From positions 186,001-250,000 of the forward strand of contig NZ_FMCW01000004.1 of assembly GCF_900091595.1 (NCBI RefSeq): 64,000 nt of DNA. The letters are read 5' to 3'. Each line of letters begins with the position of its first letter. The stretch's first letter is position 1. The position numbers were made by a program, and so were the translations under genes. Shown here in pieces: positions 7,421 through 15,866 of this stretch. The notes beneath the pieces are model-generated. The model worked only from the letters and a program-made list of their open reading frames with translations. It did no database searches and was not told the origin of the DNA. The DNA comes from Micromonospora haikouensis. Lineage in GTDB: Bacteria; Actinomycetota; Actinomycetes; Mycobacteriales; Micromonosporaceae.

Positions 7421-10315
7421 TCACGCCAGCAGCGCCTCCAGGCGGCGGTTGACGGCCGCCAGGGTGGCCCGGACGACGGCCTGCCGGGGATCGCCGGCCA
7501 CCAGCGCCGAGCCGGCGAGCTGCTCGACCCAGCCGTCGCAGACCAGCAGCACCACCACCGTGGCCACCTCGCAGTTGCCGAACGGCACCACCGCCGCGTG
7601 CTCGACGAAGCACCGGCCCCGGTCGGGCTCCTGCTCGCCGCCGCGCAGCAACCGGTCTACCGCCGCCGCCGCGGCGACGGCGCAGAGCCGCAGCACGTAG
7701 CCGTCCACGGCGGGCCCGGTCGCGTACCCGGATGCGGTTTCCTGGTCGGCGAGGAGGCGGACCTCGACGTTCGCGTCGAGGCCGAACGTGCTGACCTGGA
7801 CGTGGTCGATCACCACGCGGGGCCCCGGCGCGCCGCCGGTGTCCAGCGGTCGCGACGGCGCGGTCTCCGTCGTGGTCATCTGCCCACCGGAGTACGAGGA
7901 GCCGAGCGTCGCCGGGCTGCCCGTCGCGAGGCCGGCCGGGGCGGCGCTGACCTGGCCCGGCTCCTCCACGGCGGCCCGGCCCCGGTGCGTGGTCGCCGGG
8001 CGACGCCGGCGCGGCGGCTCCCCCGCCGGGTCGGCCCGGCGGTCGAGCCGGGGCGGCGGGACGTCGGCGGGCGGTCGGGCCTCCGGCAGCCGGCCGGCGA
8101 CTCCCCGGGGGTCGGCGGGGCGGCGCTCGGGGGGCCGGGGGGCGGCGCCCCGCAGGTCGGGGCGTGCCTCGGCGGAGCGACGACGCACGGGCGGCGGCGG
8201 GGCGCTCGGCATCCCCGGTACGTCCTGCGGGGCGGCGGCCAGCCCCATCCGCTCCTGCAGCAGGCGGGCCACCTGGCGGCTCACCTCGGCGGGGTCGGCA
8301 CCGTCGGCGAGGTCGAGCCGCAGGCTGTGCGCGCCGGCCGGGGTGCGGCGCAGGGCCGCGTCCCGCACCCCGGCGACACCGCGTACGGCGTCGAGGATGG
8401 CGTTGACGTCGAACCCCTCGGGCCGCTCCTGCGGCGGGGCGGGCTCGTCGTCGCGACGAAGGTGGGTGGCGATGCGGGCGAGCTCCGGGGTCTCGGCGGG
8501 GGGCTCCACGGCTGGCGGCTCCGGCACGACGGGCACGTCCGGTTCGGCGGGGACGCGCTGCGGCAGCACCGCCGTGCGGTCCGGCTGCCGGCCCCCGTCG
8601 GCCGGGGCGGCCGGGGTCACCGGGTCGGGTGCGGATCGGCGGGCCGCGTACGGGGGTGCGCTCGTCGGGGCGGGCGCGGGTGGGGTGCGGACCAGCCGGC
8701 CGATCCCGCTCGTGGCGGGTGCGGCGGTCGGCCCGGCACCGGTGGCGGTCGGCGGTTGGCCGGGTGCGTCGGTGGGCGGGGCGTCCTCGGGGACCGGACG
8801 AAGCCGGAAGGGCCGGGCCGCGGCGGCCCGGACCTCGGCCGGGTCGACGGCTGCGGCGGCCGAGGTCTCGGGCCCGGCAGCGGGCGGGGCGGACGCGGGG
8901 CGGCCACCGGCCCAGGCGGGGCGCTCGGCCGGGTCCGGGGCGGGTCGGGCGGCCGGTTCGGCCCCGGCACGCGGCTCGGACCCGGGACGGGGCAGCTCGT
9001 ACGGGCGGATCGGCTCGGCCCGCACCGGCTGGTACGGGCGGATCGGCTCGGCGCGCACCGGCTCGTACGGCCGGATCGGCTCGGCGGCGTAGGGGTGGTT
9101 CGGCTCCGGCGGGTGGCTGCGACCGGGCGGGGGGGCCCAGTCGGCCGCCCGGCCCTCGCGTGACGGCGGACCGGTCTGCTCGGTCTCCGCGCGCGCCGGG
9201 CCGACCGGCTCGGCCTCCGCGCGGGCCCGGCGCCCGGCCAGCTCGTCGATGCCGGCGTGGCGGTCGGCGGTGTCCTCGTCGGCGCGCAGGCGACGCCCGG
9301 CCGACCCGTCGTCGCGGGACCGGCGGGCGGGCTCGCCCTCGTCGTCGCGGGAGCGGCGGCCGGCCGGCTCGGCCTGGTCGCGGGACCACGGCGGGGCCCA
9401 CCCCCCGCCCCAGCTCGGGCGGTTCCAGTCGGGGCCGGCCCAGCCCGGCGGCGGTGGCGCGGCGCTCTCGTCACGCCCCCGGACCGGCCCACGGTCGGGC
9501 TCGCCGGGAGGACCGGAATAGCCGCCGCGGTCGGGCTCGCCGGGAGGGCCGGGATAGCCGCCGCGGTCGGGCTCGCCGGGATGGCCGGCACGGCCGGGGT
9601 CGGCCGGATAGCCGCGCGGATCGTCGCCCTCGGGCGGGAAGCGGTGGGCCCAGTCGTACGGCCCGCCGGCCGTCGCGCCCTGATCGAAGGCGGCCCGGTC
9701 GGCGGGGAAGCCGCGCGGAGCGTCGAAGCCGGCGTCGGCCGGCGGCACCTGACCGGCGGGGGGCGCGGACGCCGGGGCGTCGCCGTCGGGCCAGTGGCCC
9801 AGGCGGGGGGCCGGCTGGTCGTCGGAGGAGTGCCGCGCGGCGGGGTCCGGGTCGGTGCCGCGCGACGGGCCGGCCGAGCGCTCCAGGGCGGGGGCCGGGC
9901 GCTGCGCGGGGACGGTCAGCCGGTCGTCGTCGGTTTCCCAGGCGGCGTCCTCCGGCAGGGGCGGCGCGCTGACCGGCGTCGGGCGGCCGGGACGCGACTC
10001 GTCCCCGGGGTGGGCCACGCCGTTGACGTGCGGGTGGCCGTTGACCCGGGTCGGGGGCTCACCCCGGGTGGCCGGGCCGGGCAGGGGGGCCGGCAGGTCG
10101 CCGTGGCGCGGCGACGAGGCGCCCCAGCCGGACGGCGGCTCGGTGCGGCCCCAGCCGGACGGCGCCTCCCGCGCCGCGCCGGCGTCGCCGCCACTGGACC
10201 AGCCGGTCGCCGAGGGCGCCCACCCGCTGACGGAACGGGCGAGGTCGTCCTGCTGACCCGTGCCGTCGCCGTGCTCTCCCGGGGTGGCGGCACCGGGTTG
10301 CCCTGCTTCACTCAC
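7421..10315 (-). CDS. Large Pro/Arg/Glu-rich disordered protein with conserved C-terminal domain
   Basis: The protein has 964 residues. I do not recognise a named family. Roughly the first 670 residues are low-complexity and rich in Pro, Ala, Gly, Arg, Asp and Glu. They include internal repeats such as GGYPGPPGEPDR and AEPIRPYEPVR/AEPIRPYQPVR. Two ordered parts follow: a segment with FDVNAILDAVRGVAGVRDAALRRT (~710-765), and a C-terminal domain (~840-964) with RVVIDHVQVSTFGLDANVEVRLL and FGNCEVATVVVLLVCDGWVEQL. No signal peptide or membrane span is visible. The GTG at 10315 is supported by AAGGAG six bases upstream (10322-10327). It is divergent from the TetR gene, with a 147-base shared intergenic region. 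Confidence 0.8.
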   Translation of the reverse strand: MSEAGQPGAATPGEHGDGTGQQDDLARSVSGWAPSATGWSSGGDAGAAREAPSGWGRTEPPSGWGASSPRHGDLPAPLPGPATRGEPPTRVNGHPHVNGVAHPGDESRPGRPTPVSAPPLPEDAAWETDDDRLTVPAQRPAPALERSAGPSRGTDPDPAARHSSDDQPAPRLGHWPDGDAPASAPPAGQVPPADAGFDAPRGFPADRAAFDQGATAGGPYDWAHRFPPEGDDPRGYPADPGRAGHPGEPDRGGYPGPPGEPDRGGYSGPPGEPDRGPVRGRDESAAPPPPGWAGPDWNRPSWGGGWAPPWSRDQAEPAGRRSRDDEGEPARRSRDDGSAGRRLRADEDTADRHAGIDELAGRRARAEAEPVGPARAETEQTGPPSREGRAADWAPPPGRSHPPEPNHPYAAEPIRPYEPVRAEPIRPYQPVRAEPIRPYELPRPGSEPRAGAEPAARPAPDPAERPAWAGGRPASAPPAAGPETSAAAAVDPAEVRAAAARPFRLRPVPEDAPPTDAPGQPPTATGAGPTAAPATSGIGRLVRTPPAPAPTSAPPYAARRSAPDPVTPAAPADGGRQPDRTAVLPQRVPAEPDVPVVPEPPAVEPPAETPELARIATHLRRDDEPAPPQERPEGFDVNAILDAVRGVAGVRDAALRRTPAGAHSLRLDLADGADPAEVSRQVARLLQERMGLAAAPQDVPGMPSAPPPPVRRRSAEARPDLRGAAPRPPERRPADPRGVAGRLPEARPPADVPPPRLDRRADPAGEPPRRRRPATTHRGRAAVEEPGQVSAAPAGLATGSPATLGSSYSGGQMTTTETAPSRPLDTGGAPGPRVVIDHVQVSTFGLDANVEVRLLADQETASGYATGPAVDGYVLRLCAVAAAAAVDRLLRGGEQEPDRGRCFVEHAAVVPFGNCEVATVVVLLVCDGWVEQLAGSALVAGDPRQAVVRATLAAVNRRLEALLA

Positions 10316-10462
10316 CGCGCGCTCCTTGGTCGCCCCCGCTGAGGCTACCGTGTGGTGACAGTGGCGATAAGTTACAGCGGCGGGCCAATTCCGCGCGGGG
10401 TTCGTCGACCCCGACCGGTTCGGGCGATATGCCGGCTCGTACGACCAGTTTCGGAGGTTCCC
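10316..10462. promoter_or_regulatory. Divergent intergenic region between disordered-protein gene and tetR
   Basis: The 147 bases separate two outward-facing starts and must hold promoters for both. Each gene has a good Shine-Dalgarno: AAGGAG for the minus gene and GGAGG at 10453-10457 for the TetR gene. I could not identify a convincing TetR operator palindrome or -35/-10 pairs by eye. Autoregulation of the TetR gene from here is an inference from layout only. Confidence 0.4.
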
Positions 10463-11101
10463 ATGACGGCTGTGGGGAACGGTGCCCAGACCGCCGGCCG
10501 GCCCACGCGTTTGCCCCGCTCCGCGCGGCGCAAGCAGCTGCTCGCGGCGGCGCAGGAGGTGTTCGTCGCGCAGGGATACCACGCCGCCGCGATGGACGAC
10601 ATCGCCGAGCGGGCGGGGGTTTCCAAGCCGGTGCTCTATCAGCACTTCCCGGGCAAGATGGAGCTCTACCTGGCGCTGCTGGACACGCACTGTGACGCGA
10701 TCGTGGCAAAGGTGCACGACGCGATGCGGGGCACCAACGACAACAAGGAACGCGTCAGCGCGTCGGTCCGCGCGTACTTCGACTTCGTCGACCACGAGAG
10801 CGAGGCGTTCCGTCTGGTCTTCGAGTCCGACCTGCGCAACGACCCGGCCGTGCGGCAGCGGGTGGAGCGGGTGGAGCAGGGCTGCATCGCCGCGATCACC
10901 GACACGATCATCTCCGACACGGGGGTGAGCCGGGCGCACGCCGAGCTGCTCGCCTCCGGCCTGGTCGGCGCGGCGGAGACGGCGGCGCAGTTCTGGCTGG
11001 CCGGGGGCCGGCAGGTGCCGAAGGCCGAGGCGGAGGCGCTCGTGGCGGCGCTGTCCTGGCGGGGCATCGCCAGCTTCCCGCTGCAGGGTGAGTCAGCCTG
11101 A
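10463..11101 (+). CDS. TetR/AcrR-family transcriptional regulator
   Basis: The protein has 212 residues. The N-terminal helix-turn-helix is classic TetR: RRKQLLAAAQEVFVAQGYHAAAMDDIAERAGVSKP in sequence, then VLYQHFPGKMELYLALL. The C-terminal ligand-binding part is generic, so the effector is unknown. The ATG at 10463 has GGAGG five bases upstream; a longer in-frame GTG at 10352 is rejected. It is followed at 65 bases by the DUF3107 gene and then the RhlE-type helicase. The same order (TetR, DUF3107, rhlE) occurs at Rv3208-Rv3208A-Rv3211 in M. tuberculosis. It is divergent from the disordered-protein gene, which it may control. Confidence 0.93.
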   Translation: MTAVGNGAQTAGRPTRLPRSARRKQLLAAAQEVFVAQGYHAAAMDDIAERAGVSKPVLYQHFPGKMELYLALLDTHCDAIVAKVHDAMRGTNDNKERVSASVRAYFDFVDHESEAFRLVFESDLRNDPAVRQRVERVEQGCIAAITDTIISDTGVSRAHAELLASGLVGAAETAAQFWLAGGRQVPKAEAEALVAALSWRGIASFPLQGESA

Positions 11102-11166
11102 ACATCCGGCCGTGAGATCGGATAGCCTTCCCACGGCGGCTTTTTCGCCCCAGTTGAGGAGGCACC

Positions 11167-11394
11167 GTGGAGGTCAAGATCGGCGTGCAGTACGCGCCGC
11201 GCGAGCTGGTTCTGGAGAGCGCGCAGTCGCCGGCCGAGATCGAGCAGATCGTGACTGACGCCTTCGCGAAGGACGAAGGGACGCTCTCCCTGACCGACGA
11301 GAAGGGCCGGCGGATCATCGTGCCGGTCAACAAGGTCGCCTACGTCGAGATCGCCGAGGCCTCGCCCCGGGCGGTCGGTTTCACCGTTCGCTGA
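11167..11394 (+). CDS. DUF3107 small protein
   Basis: This 75-residue acidic protein matches the actinobacterial DUF3107 family (TB9.4-like, Rv3208A). It begins with EVKIGVQYAPRELVLES and ends with GFTVR. The composition and length suggest a compact soluble fold. The biochemical role is unknown. The GTG start at 11167 is backed by GAGGAGG at 11156-11162. It lies between tetR and the DEAD-box helicase, a conserved neighbourhood. Two hairpins lie directly after its stop, so it may end the upstream transcript. Confidence 0.9.
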   Translation: MEVKIGVQYAPRELVLESAQSPAEIEQIVTDAFAKDEGTLSLTDEKGRRIIVPVNKVAYVEIAEASPRAVGFTVR

Positions 11395-11432
11395 TCTCCC
11401 TGCGGGAGACCGGCGGCCAGAGGTGCTGGCCG
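11395..11432 (+). terminator. Two adjacent hairpins after the DUF3107 gene
   Basis: TCTCCC-TGC-GGGAGA (11395-11409) begins right after the stop codon. GGCCAG-AGGTG-CTGGCC (11415-11431, plus one C-G pair outside) follows at once. There is no U tract, as is common in high-GC actinobacteria. This is probably a factor-independent or hairpin-stalled terminator. Confidence 0.5.
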
Positions 11433-11778
11433 GCCCGACCGCGCAGGTCGGCCGGCCGGACCTCCCCACCCATCCGAAACGCGTCGCAGCGGGCGCAATC
11501 GGGTAGGGCTGAAGTGACCCAGGTCACAATCACCGACCCCGACGTGGGGACCCTGTCCTGAACAGGGACGACACCGGGGCGGCTCAGGTAGTATGGGGCA
11601 GTTGCCGTGGGCGCCGATCTGGCGAAGGGTCGATTCCGACCCGAAGCCCTGCACCACGGCGCGCGTGCGGCCCGGTCCGGCTCGGCGATCTCCGCCCCCG
11701 ACCGTGTGGCCCGCGCCACTACCGTCCGCGCCCTGAGGACCTGAGGGGCGCACCACGAGAGGGCACCCCCAAATCCAT
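11433..11778 (+). promoter_or_regulatory. Long leader region of the RhlE-type helicase gene
   Basis: About 350 bases separate the DUF3107 hairpins from the helicase ATG, with no convincing gene. It contains an inverted repeat CCCTGT-CCTGA-ACAGGG (11551-11567) and a -10-like TAGTAT (11589-11594). If TAGTAT is used, the message would have a leader of about 180 bases. Long structured leaders are common for cold-inducible DEAD-box helicase mRNAs, so post-transcriptional control is plausible, but this is inference. No consensus -35 is visible. Confidence 0.35.
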
Positions 11779-13446
11779 ATGAGCGATCAGATCTTCGATC
11801 CCACAGCCGGCCAGGAGCTGGCACCCACCGCCCCGGTCCGCCCGGAGGCACCCACCTTCGCCGAGCTCGGCGCCCGACCGGAGACCGTCGAGGCGCTGGC
11901 GGCGGCCGGCATCACCCGCGCCTTCGCCATCCAGGAGTACGCGATCCCGATCGCGCTGCGCGGCGTCGACATGATCGGCCAGGCACCGACCGGCACCGGC
12001 AAGACCCTCGGCTTCGGCGTGCCGCTGCTGGAGCGCGTCTTCGCCCCGGCCGAGGGCGGCGACGGCGTGCCGCAGGCCCTCGTCGTCGTCCCCACCCGCG
12101 AGCTGGGCATCCAGGTCGCCAAGGACCTCGACGCCGCCGGGCGCACGCGGGGCGTCCGGGTGCTGCCGATCTACGGCGGCGTGGCGTACGAGCCGCAGAT
12201 CGACGCGCTGCGCAAGGGCGTCGAGATCCTGGTCGGCACGCCGGGCCGACTGATGGACCTGCAGAAGCAGAAGCACCTGCGCCTCGACCGGGTGCGCGCG
12301 CTGGTGCTCGACGAGGCCGACCGGATGCTCGACCTGGGCTTCCTCGACGACGTCGAGAAGATCCTCGCGATGCTGCCGGAGGACCGGCAGACCATGCTCT
12401 TCTCGGCCACCATGCCTGACCCGATCGTCACGCTGTCCCGGCGCTTCCTGCGCCAGCCGATGACGATCCACGCCGGGCACACCGCCGAGACCGGGCCGTC
12501 GCCGCAGACCGAGCAGCTGGTCTACCGCACCCACTCGATGAACAAGATCGAGATCGTGGCCCGCATCCTCCAGGCGGAGGGGCGCGGCCTGACCATGATC
12601 TTCACCCGCACCAAGCGGGCCGCCGACCGGGTCGCCGAGGATCTCGACTTCCGCGGCTTCGCCGTGGCCGCCGTGCACGGCGACCTGGGCCAGGGCGCCC
12701 GGGAGCGGGCGCTGCGCGCGTTCCGGGCCGGCAAGATCGACATCCTGGTCGCCACCGACGTGGCCGCCCGGGGCCTGGACGTCAGCGGCGTCACCCACGT
12801 CATCAACTACGACTGCCCCGAGGACCAGGACACCTACACCCACCGGATCGGCCGCACCGGCCGGGCCGGCGCCACGGGCGTCGCGGTGACCTTCGTCGAC
12901 TGGGACGACATGCCCCGCTGGCGGATCATCGACAAGACGCTCGGGCTGGAGATGCCGGAGCCGCCGGAGACCTACCACACCTCGCCGCACCTCTACACCG
13001 ACCTGGCCATCTCCCGCGACGTCACCGGCACCCTGCCGACGGCGGAGCGGACCCGGGCCGGGCTGTCGGCGGAGGTCGAGGAGGACCTCGGCGGCCGGTC
13101 CCGGCGCGGCGAGTCCGGCGGCCGGGGCCCCCGGCGGGGCGAGCGGGGCGAGTCCCGTGGTCGCGGCGAGCGCCGCCCGGCGCGGCCCGCCAGCGACGGC
13201 GACGCCGCTGGCGTCCCGGCCGAGCAGGCCGCCGAGGGCGAGGCCCGCACCCCGCGCCGCCGGCGTCGCCGCCGGGTCGGCGAGGCGGGGGCCGGCGAGC
13301 CGACCGCGGTGGTCTCCGCCGAGCCGTCCGGCGCCGAGCCCGTTGCGGCGGCGGCCGACGGCGATCCGGCCAAGCCCCGCCGCCGCCGACGCCGCCGCAG
13401 TGGCGGTTCCGGCCCGGGTACGCCCGCCGAGGCGACCGCCGACTGA
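11779..13446 (+). CDS. rhlE: DEAD-box ATP-dependent RNA helicase (RhlE type)
   Basis: This 555-residue RNA helicase is expected to act in ribosome assembly, RNA turnover or cold response. All motifs are present in order: Q motif FAIQEYAIPIALRG, motif I APTGTGKT, PTREL, TPGR, motif II DEAD in VLDEADRMLDLGF, motif III SATMP, then VATDVAARGLD and HRIGRTGRAG. After about residue 430 comes a basic Arg/Gly/Glu-rich tail with RRRRRR runs, typical of actinobacterial RhlE and likely RNA-binding. The ATG at 11779 has only a distant GAGAGGG. An 18-bp perfect hairpin terminator follows. It is the last member of the conserved TetR-DUF3107-helicase set. Confidence 0.95.
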   Translation: MSDQIFDPTAGQELAPTAPVRPEAPTFAELGARPETVEALAAAGITRAFAIQEYAIPIALRGVDMIGQAPTGTGKTLGFGVPLLERVFAPAEGGDGVPQALVVVPTRELGIQVAKDLDAAGRTRGVRVLPIYGGVAYEPQIDALRKGVEILVGTPGRLMDLQKQKHLRLDRVRALVLDEADRMLDLGFLDDVEKILAMLPEDRQTMLFSATMPDPIVTLSRRFLRQPMTIHAGHTAETGPSPQTEQLVYRTHSMNKIEIVARILQAEGRGLTMIFTRTKRAADRVAEDLDFRGFAVAAVHGDLGQGARERALRAFRAGKIDILVATDVAARGLDVSGVTHVINYDCPEDQDTYTHRIGRTGRAGATGVAVTFVDWDDMPRWRIIDKTLGLEMPEPPETYHTSPHLYTDLAISRDVTGTLPTAERTRAGLSAEVEEDLGGRSRRGESGGRGPRRGERGESRGRGERRPARPASDGDAAGVPAEQAAEGEARTPRRRRRRRVGEAGAGEPTAVVSAEPSGAEPVAAAADGDPAKPRRRRRRRSGGSGPGTPAEATAD

Positions 13447-13461
13447 CCCACGCGCGACCGT

Positions 13462-13501
13462 CGACATCCCCCGCTCCGGCCAGCCGGAGCGGGGGATGTC
13501 G
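13462..13501 (+). terminator. Strong hairpin terminator after rhlE
   Basis: An 18-bp perfect stem closes a 4-base loop. The left arm is 13462-13479 and the right arm is 13484-13501, with a core of ATCCCCCGCTCCGG. It starts 16 bases after the rhlE stop. No U tract follows, but the stem is unusually long and perfect. Confidence 0.75.
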
Positions 13502-13589
13502 CGTTCCGGCGCCGACCGACCGGGCGGGGCGACTCGGCACACCCGGCGTCCCGCCGACCGCCGCCCCACCGACGGATCGCCCGCCGCCC

Positions 13590-13660
13590 GATATCCCGCC
13601 GAGGGATCGGCCCGCTGCCCGTCGATCGCCGCCCGACGTCCCGCCGAGGGATCGGCCTGG
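13590..13660. repeat. Two copies of a 19-bp GC-rich motif, 45 bp apart
   Basis: TCCCGCCGAGGGATCGGCC occurs exactly at 13594-13612 and 13639-13657. Each copy contains the small hairpin ATCCC-GCCGA-GGGAT or a variant of it. Weaker related sequence extends on both sides. It lies between the rhlE terminator and the methyltransferase gene. Confidence 0.6.
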
Positions 13661-13721
13661 CGTCCCGCCGGGGGCCGCCGCCCGCCGCGCCCGGGGGAAT
13701 CCCGGCGAGGAAGATGGAGAG

Positions 13722-14876
13722 ATGCCCGAACCCCTGGACGCCGCCCTGACCGAGGTCCGGGCCCTGCTGCTCGACCCCGCGCTGACCCGGGCCGTCGCCG
13801 CCGGCCGCCGCAAGGGGCACCGCCCCTCGGTGGTCCGCGCCGAGCTGCGCCCCGTCGTCCTCAAGGCGGGCCCGAGATTGCAGCTCGCCACCTCCGACGG
13901 GGCCCGCCCGCACACCCGCAACCTCGCGCCCGGCGCGGAGGCCGGCGCGGCCGTGGACGCCCTGCTGGCCGAGCCGTTCGGCAACTGGCACGTGGAGACG
14001 ACCGACGTGACGCTCCAGCTCCGCGTGACCAAGTCCGGCGAGGCGCAGGTGCACCGGGCCGCCGCCGCCCGGCCCGCCGCCGAGCCGGGCGGGCACGACC
14101 GGGCCAAGGAGTGGCTGCTCGACCCGGGCGACCCGATCTTCGCCGAGATCGGCGGCACGGCGGCGAAGCGCCGGCAGGTGGACGCGTTCCTGCGGGCGCT
14201 CGCCGCGACCCTGCCGGACGACCTCGCCGGGCCGCTGCGGGTGGTCGACCTGGGCTGCGGCAACGCATACCTGACCTTCGCCGCGTACCGGTATCTCACG
14301 CAGCGCGGGCTGGACGTGCGGCTGGTCGGCGTCGACGTGCGGGAGGACCAGCGGCAGCGCAACACCGAGCTGGCCGGGCGGCTCGGCTGGGCCGACCGGG
14401 TGACCTTCGTGGCGGGCACGATCGCCGACGCGGTGGTCGACCCCGCCCCCGACCTGGTGCTGGCCCTGCACGCGTGCGACACCGCCACCGACGAGGCGCT
14501 GGCCCGGGCGGTGCGCTGGGACGCCCGCTGGGTGCTCGCCGCGCCCTGCTGCCACCACGACCTCGCCGCCCAGTTGCGGACCCGGCCGGCTCCGGCCCCG
14601 TACGACCTGCTGACCCGGCAGGGCATCCTGCGCGAGCGCTTCGCGGACGTGCTGACCGACTCGCTGCGGGCCGCGCTGCTGCGGCTGCACGGGTACCGGA
14701 CCGAGGTGGTCGAGTTCGTCGACTCCCGGCACACGCCCCGGAACCTGCTGATCCGGGCGCGCCGGGCGGGCGGGCCGCCGACGGACGGGCAGCGGGCGGA
14801 CTACCGGGCGCTGGTCGACCAGTGGCGGGTGACCCCGCGCCTGGAGACGCTGCTCGCCACGCCGCCGACCGGCTGA
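13722..14876 (+). CDS. Class I SAM-dependent methyltransferase (METTL25/Methyltransf_32-like)
   Basis: The protein has 384 residues. The Rossmann methyltransferase core has motif I VVDLGCGNAYLTFAAYRYL (about 170-188), an acidic residue in VGVDVRED, then LALHACDTATDEALARA and PCCHHDLAAQL, a combination typical of the Methyltransf_32 family. RNA, protein or small-molecule substrates are all possible. The N-terminal 130 residues are a separate predicted domain with GRRKGHRPSVVRAELRPV and LQLATSDGARPHTRN, perhaps substrate-recognising. The ATG at 13722 has GAGGAAG at 13707-13713. It stands alone between the rhlE terminator and a convergent membrane-protein gene. Confidence 0.85.
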   Translation: MPEPLDAALTEVRALLLDPALTRAVAAGRRKGHRPSVVRAELRPVVLKAGPRLQLATSDGARPHTRNLAPGAEAGAAVDALLAEPFGNWHVETTDVTLQLRVTKSGEAQVHRAAAARPAAEPGGHDRAKEWLLDPGDPIFAEIGGTAAKRRQVDAFLRALAATLPDDLAGPLRVVDLGCGNAYLTFAAYRYLTQRGLDVRLVGVDVREDQRQRNTELAGRLGWADRVTFVAGTIADAVVDPAPDLVLALHACDTATDEALARAVRWDARWVLAAPCCHHDLAAQLRTRPAPAPYDLLTRQGILRERFADVLTDSLRAALLRLHGYRTEVVEFVDSRHTPRNLLIRARRAGGPPTDGQRADYRALVDQWRVTPRLETLLATPPTG

Positions 14877-14944
14877 CCCGGCGCGCCCCCGGGGGCCGCC
14901 GAACCCCGGCCCGCACCTGCTCACGGGCCCGGCCCACGTTCGCT

Positions 14945-15010
14945 ATGTCGGGAATATGGCGGGGTCCGACGGGTCGGGATACCGCTATGTCGCCGACATG
15001 GAGTCGATCA
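14945..15010 (+). repeat. 66-bp dispersed element, copy A
   Basis: The element starts ATGTCGGG and ends CCGACATGGAGTCGATCA, with 40 bases between them. The same two ends, inverted and spaced within one base, recur at 24585-24649. The 18-base right end is identical in both copies while the middle is only partly conserved. This copy also contains the palindrome ATGTCGCCGACAT. It is located between convergent genes. Confidence 0.7.
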
Positions 15011-15127
15011 AGCCCAGCGGGCAGGCCGGGCCGGGCCCGGGTCCGCTCTCGCGCCGGCCCGCGGCGCGCCTTGCCGTGGCCCCGGCCCGCGCCGGTCCGG
15101 CCCGGGGCCGCTCTCCTGCCGGTCCGC

Positions 15128-15589
15128 TCAGCGGCGGCGGTCGCCGCTGCCGCCCCGGTCCCGCCCCGGGGGCCGCTCGTTGCCGGCGCTGCGGTCGAAG
15201 GCCGAGAACCGGTCTCCGCGCCCCCGGCCACCGGGCCGCTCGGCGTCGGGCGACACCGTCGGGAACGGCACCACCTTGGCCGGGGTCTCCGCGTTTCCGG
15301 CGGCGGCGAAGGCGTTCCAGGAGATGTCGACCAGGAGCCGCTTGAGCTCGGCGTGCCGCACCGCCGCGTTGCGCTGCAGGGCCAGGCGCACGCCGAGCAC
15401 CACGCCGACCAGCGTCGTGGCGACCGCGCCCGCGGCGGCCAGGACGTGCGCCCCGGTCACCCGGTCGACGTGGAGCACCAGGAAGGCGAGCCAGCCCCAG
15501 AAGCCGACGGCGAAGACGCCGGCCTTGGCGACGAAGAAGAGACTGACCGCACCCGGACGGTGCGGCACCGGACGGCTCGGCTCGGTCAT
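15128..15589 (-). CDS. Small membrane protein with disordered basic tail
   Basis: This 153-residue protein is not recognised. It has two predicted membrane segments, at about 13-38 (SLFFVAKAGVFAVGFWGWLAFLV) and 46-70 (AHVLAAAGAVATTLVGVVLGV). A short amphipathic stretch (NAAVRHAELKRLLVDISWNAF) follows, and then a charged Arg/Gly/Asp-rich tail of about 60 residues. The ATG at 15589 has GAGGAG just upstream; an ATG four codons earlier would overlap that site and is rejected. It is divergent from the XRE gene across 277 bases. The long tail suggests interaction with nucleic acid or partner proteins, but that is speculation. Confidence 0.75.
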   Translation of the reverse strand: MTEPSRPVPHRPGAVSLFFVAKAGVFAVGFWGWLAFLVLHVDRVTGAHVLAAAGAVATTLVGVVLGVRLALQRNAAVRHAELKRLLVDISWNAFAAAGNAETPAKVVPFPTVSPDAERPGGRGRGDRFSAFDRSAGNERPPGRDRGGSGDRRR

Positions 15590-15866
15590 GCTGCTCCTCA
15601 TCGGGCGGTCACGGACGGCCACGGACGGTGGGCGGACGAGCATCGAGCTTAGTTGACGTACGGCAATCACCCGCAGCGACCGATACGCTTCCCGTGGGAA
15701 CGTTCCCATTCGGCGGGAAAGAACATGAGGGATATTCGCAGGTAGCCGCCCCGGGACGGCACCGATCGGGACGAAGGGGGCGAGCAAACGCTTGCTTCCG
15801 CCACCCGTGGGACTACCCTCAGGGGGCACCGCCCGGTGCTCCGGCCCGAAGGAAGACCGCGCAGGA
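15590..15866. promoter_or_regulatory. Divergent intergenic region with CebR-like palindrome
   Basis: The 277 bases separate a minus-strand membrane protein and a plus-strand XRE regulator. A perfect 14-bp palindrome TGGGAACGTTCCCA lies at 15695-15708. Its form (TGGGA..CG..TCCCA) closely resembles operators of LacI-family sugar regulators, for example TGGGAGCGCTCCCA of CebR in Streptomyces. No sugar gene flanks it. I could not place -35/-10 boxes with confidence. Confidence 0.5.

Noticed and set aside
7377..9401. Long open frame extending the alpha/beta hydrolase to about 1000 codons
   Set aside because: The extension overlaps the disordered-protein gene in another frame, is Arg/Pro/Ala nonsense typical of high-GC shadows, and the hydrolase has a clear ATG at 7376.
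10316..10939. Upstream extension of the disordered protein through the TetR gene
   Set aside because: GTG 10315 has a good Shine-Dalgarno, and the upstream part is antisense to a clear TetR gene.
15653..15687. TTGACG...GATACG as a promoter for the XRE gene
   Set aside because: The spacer is 23 bases, too long for a normal promoter.
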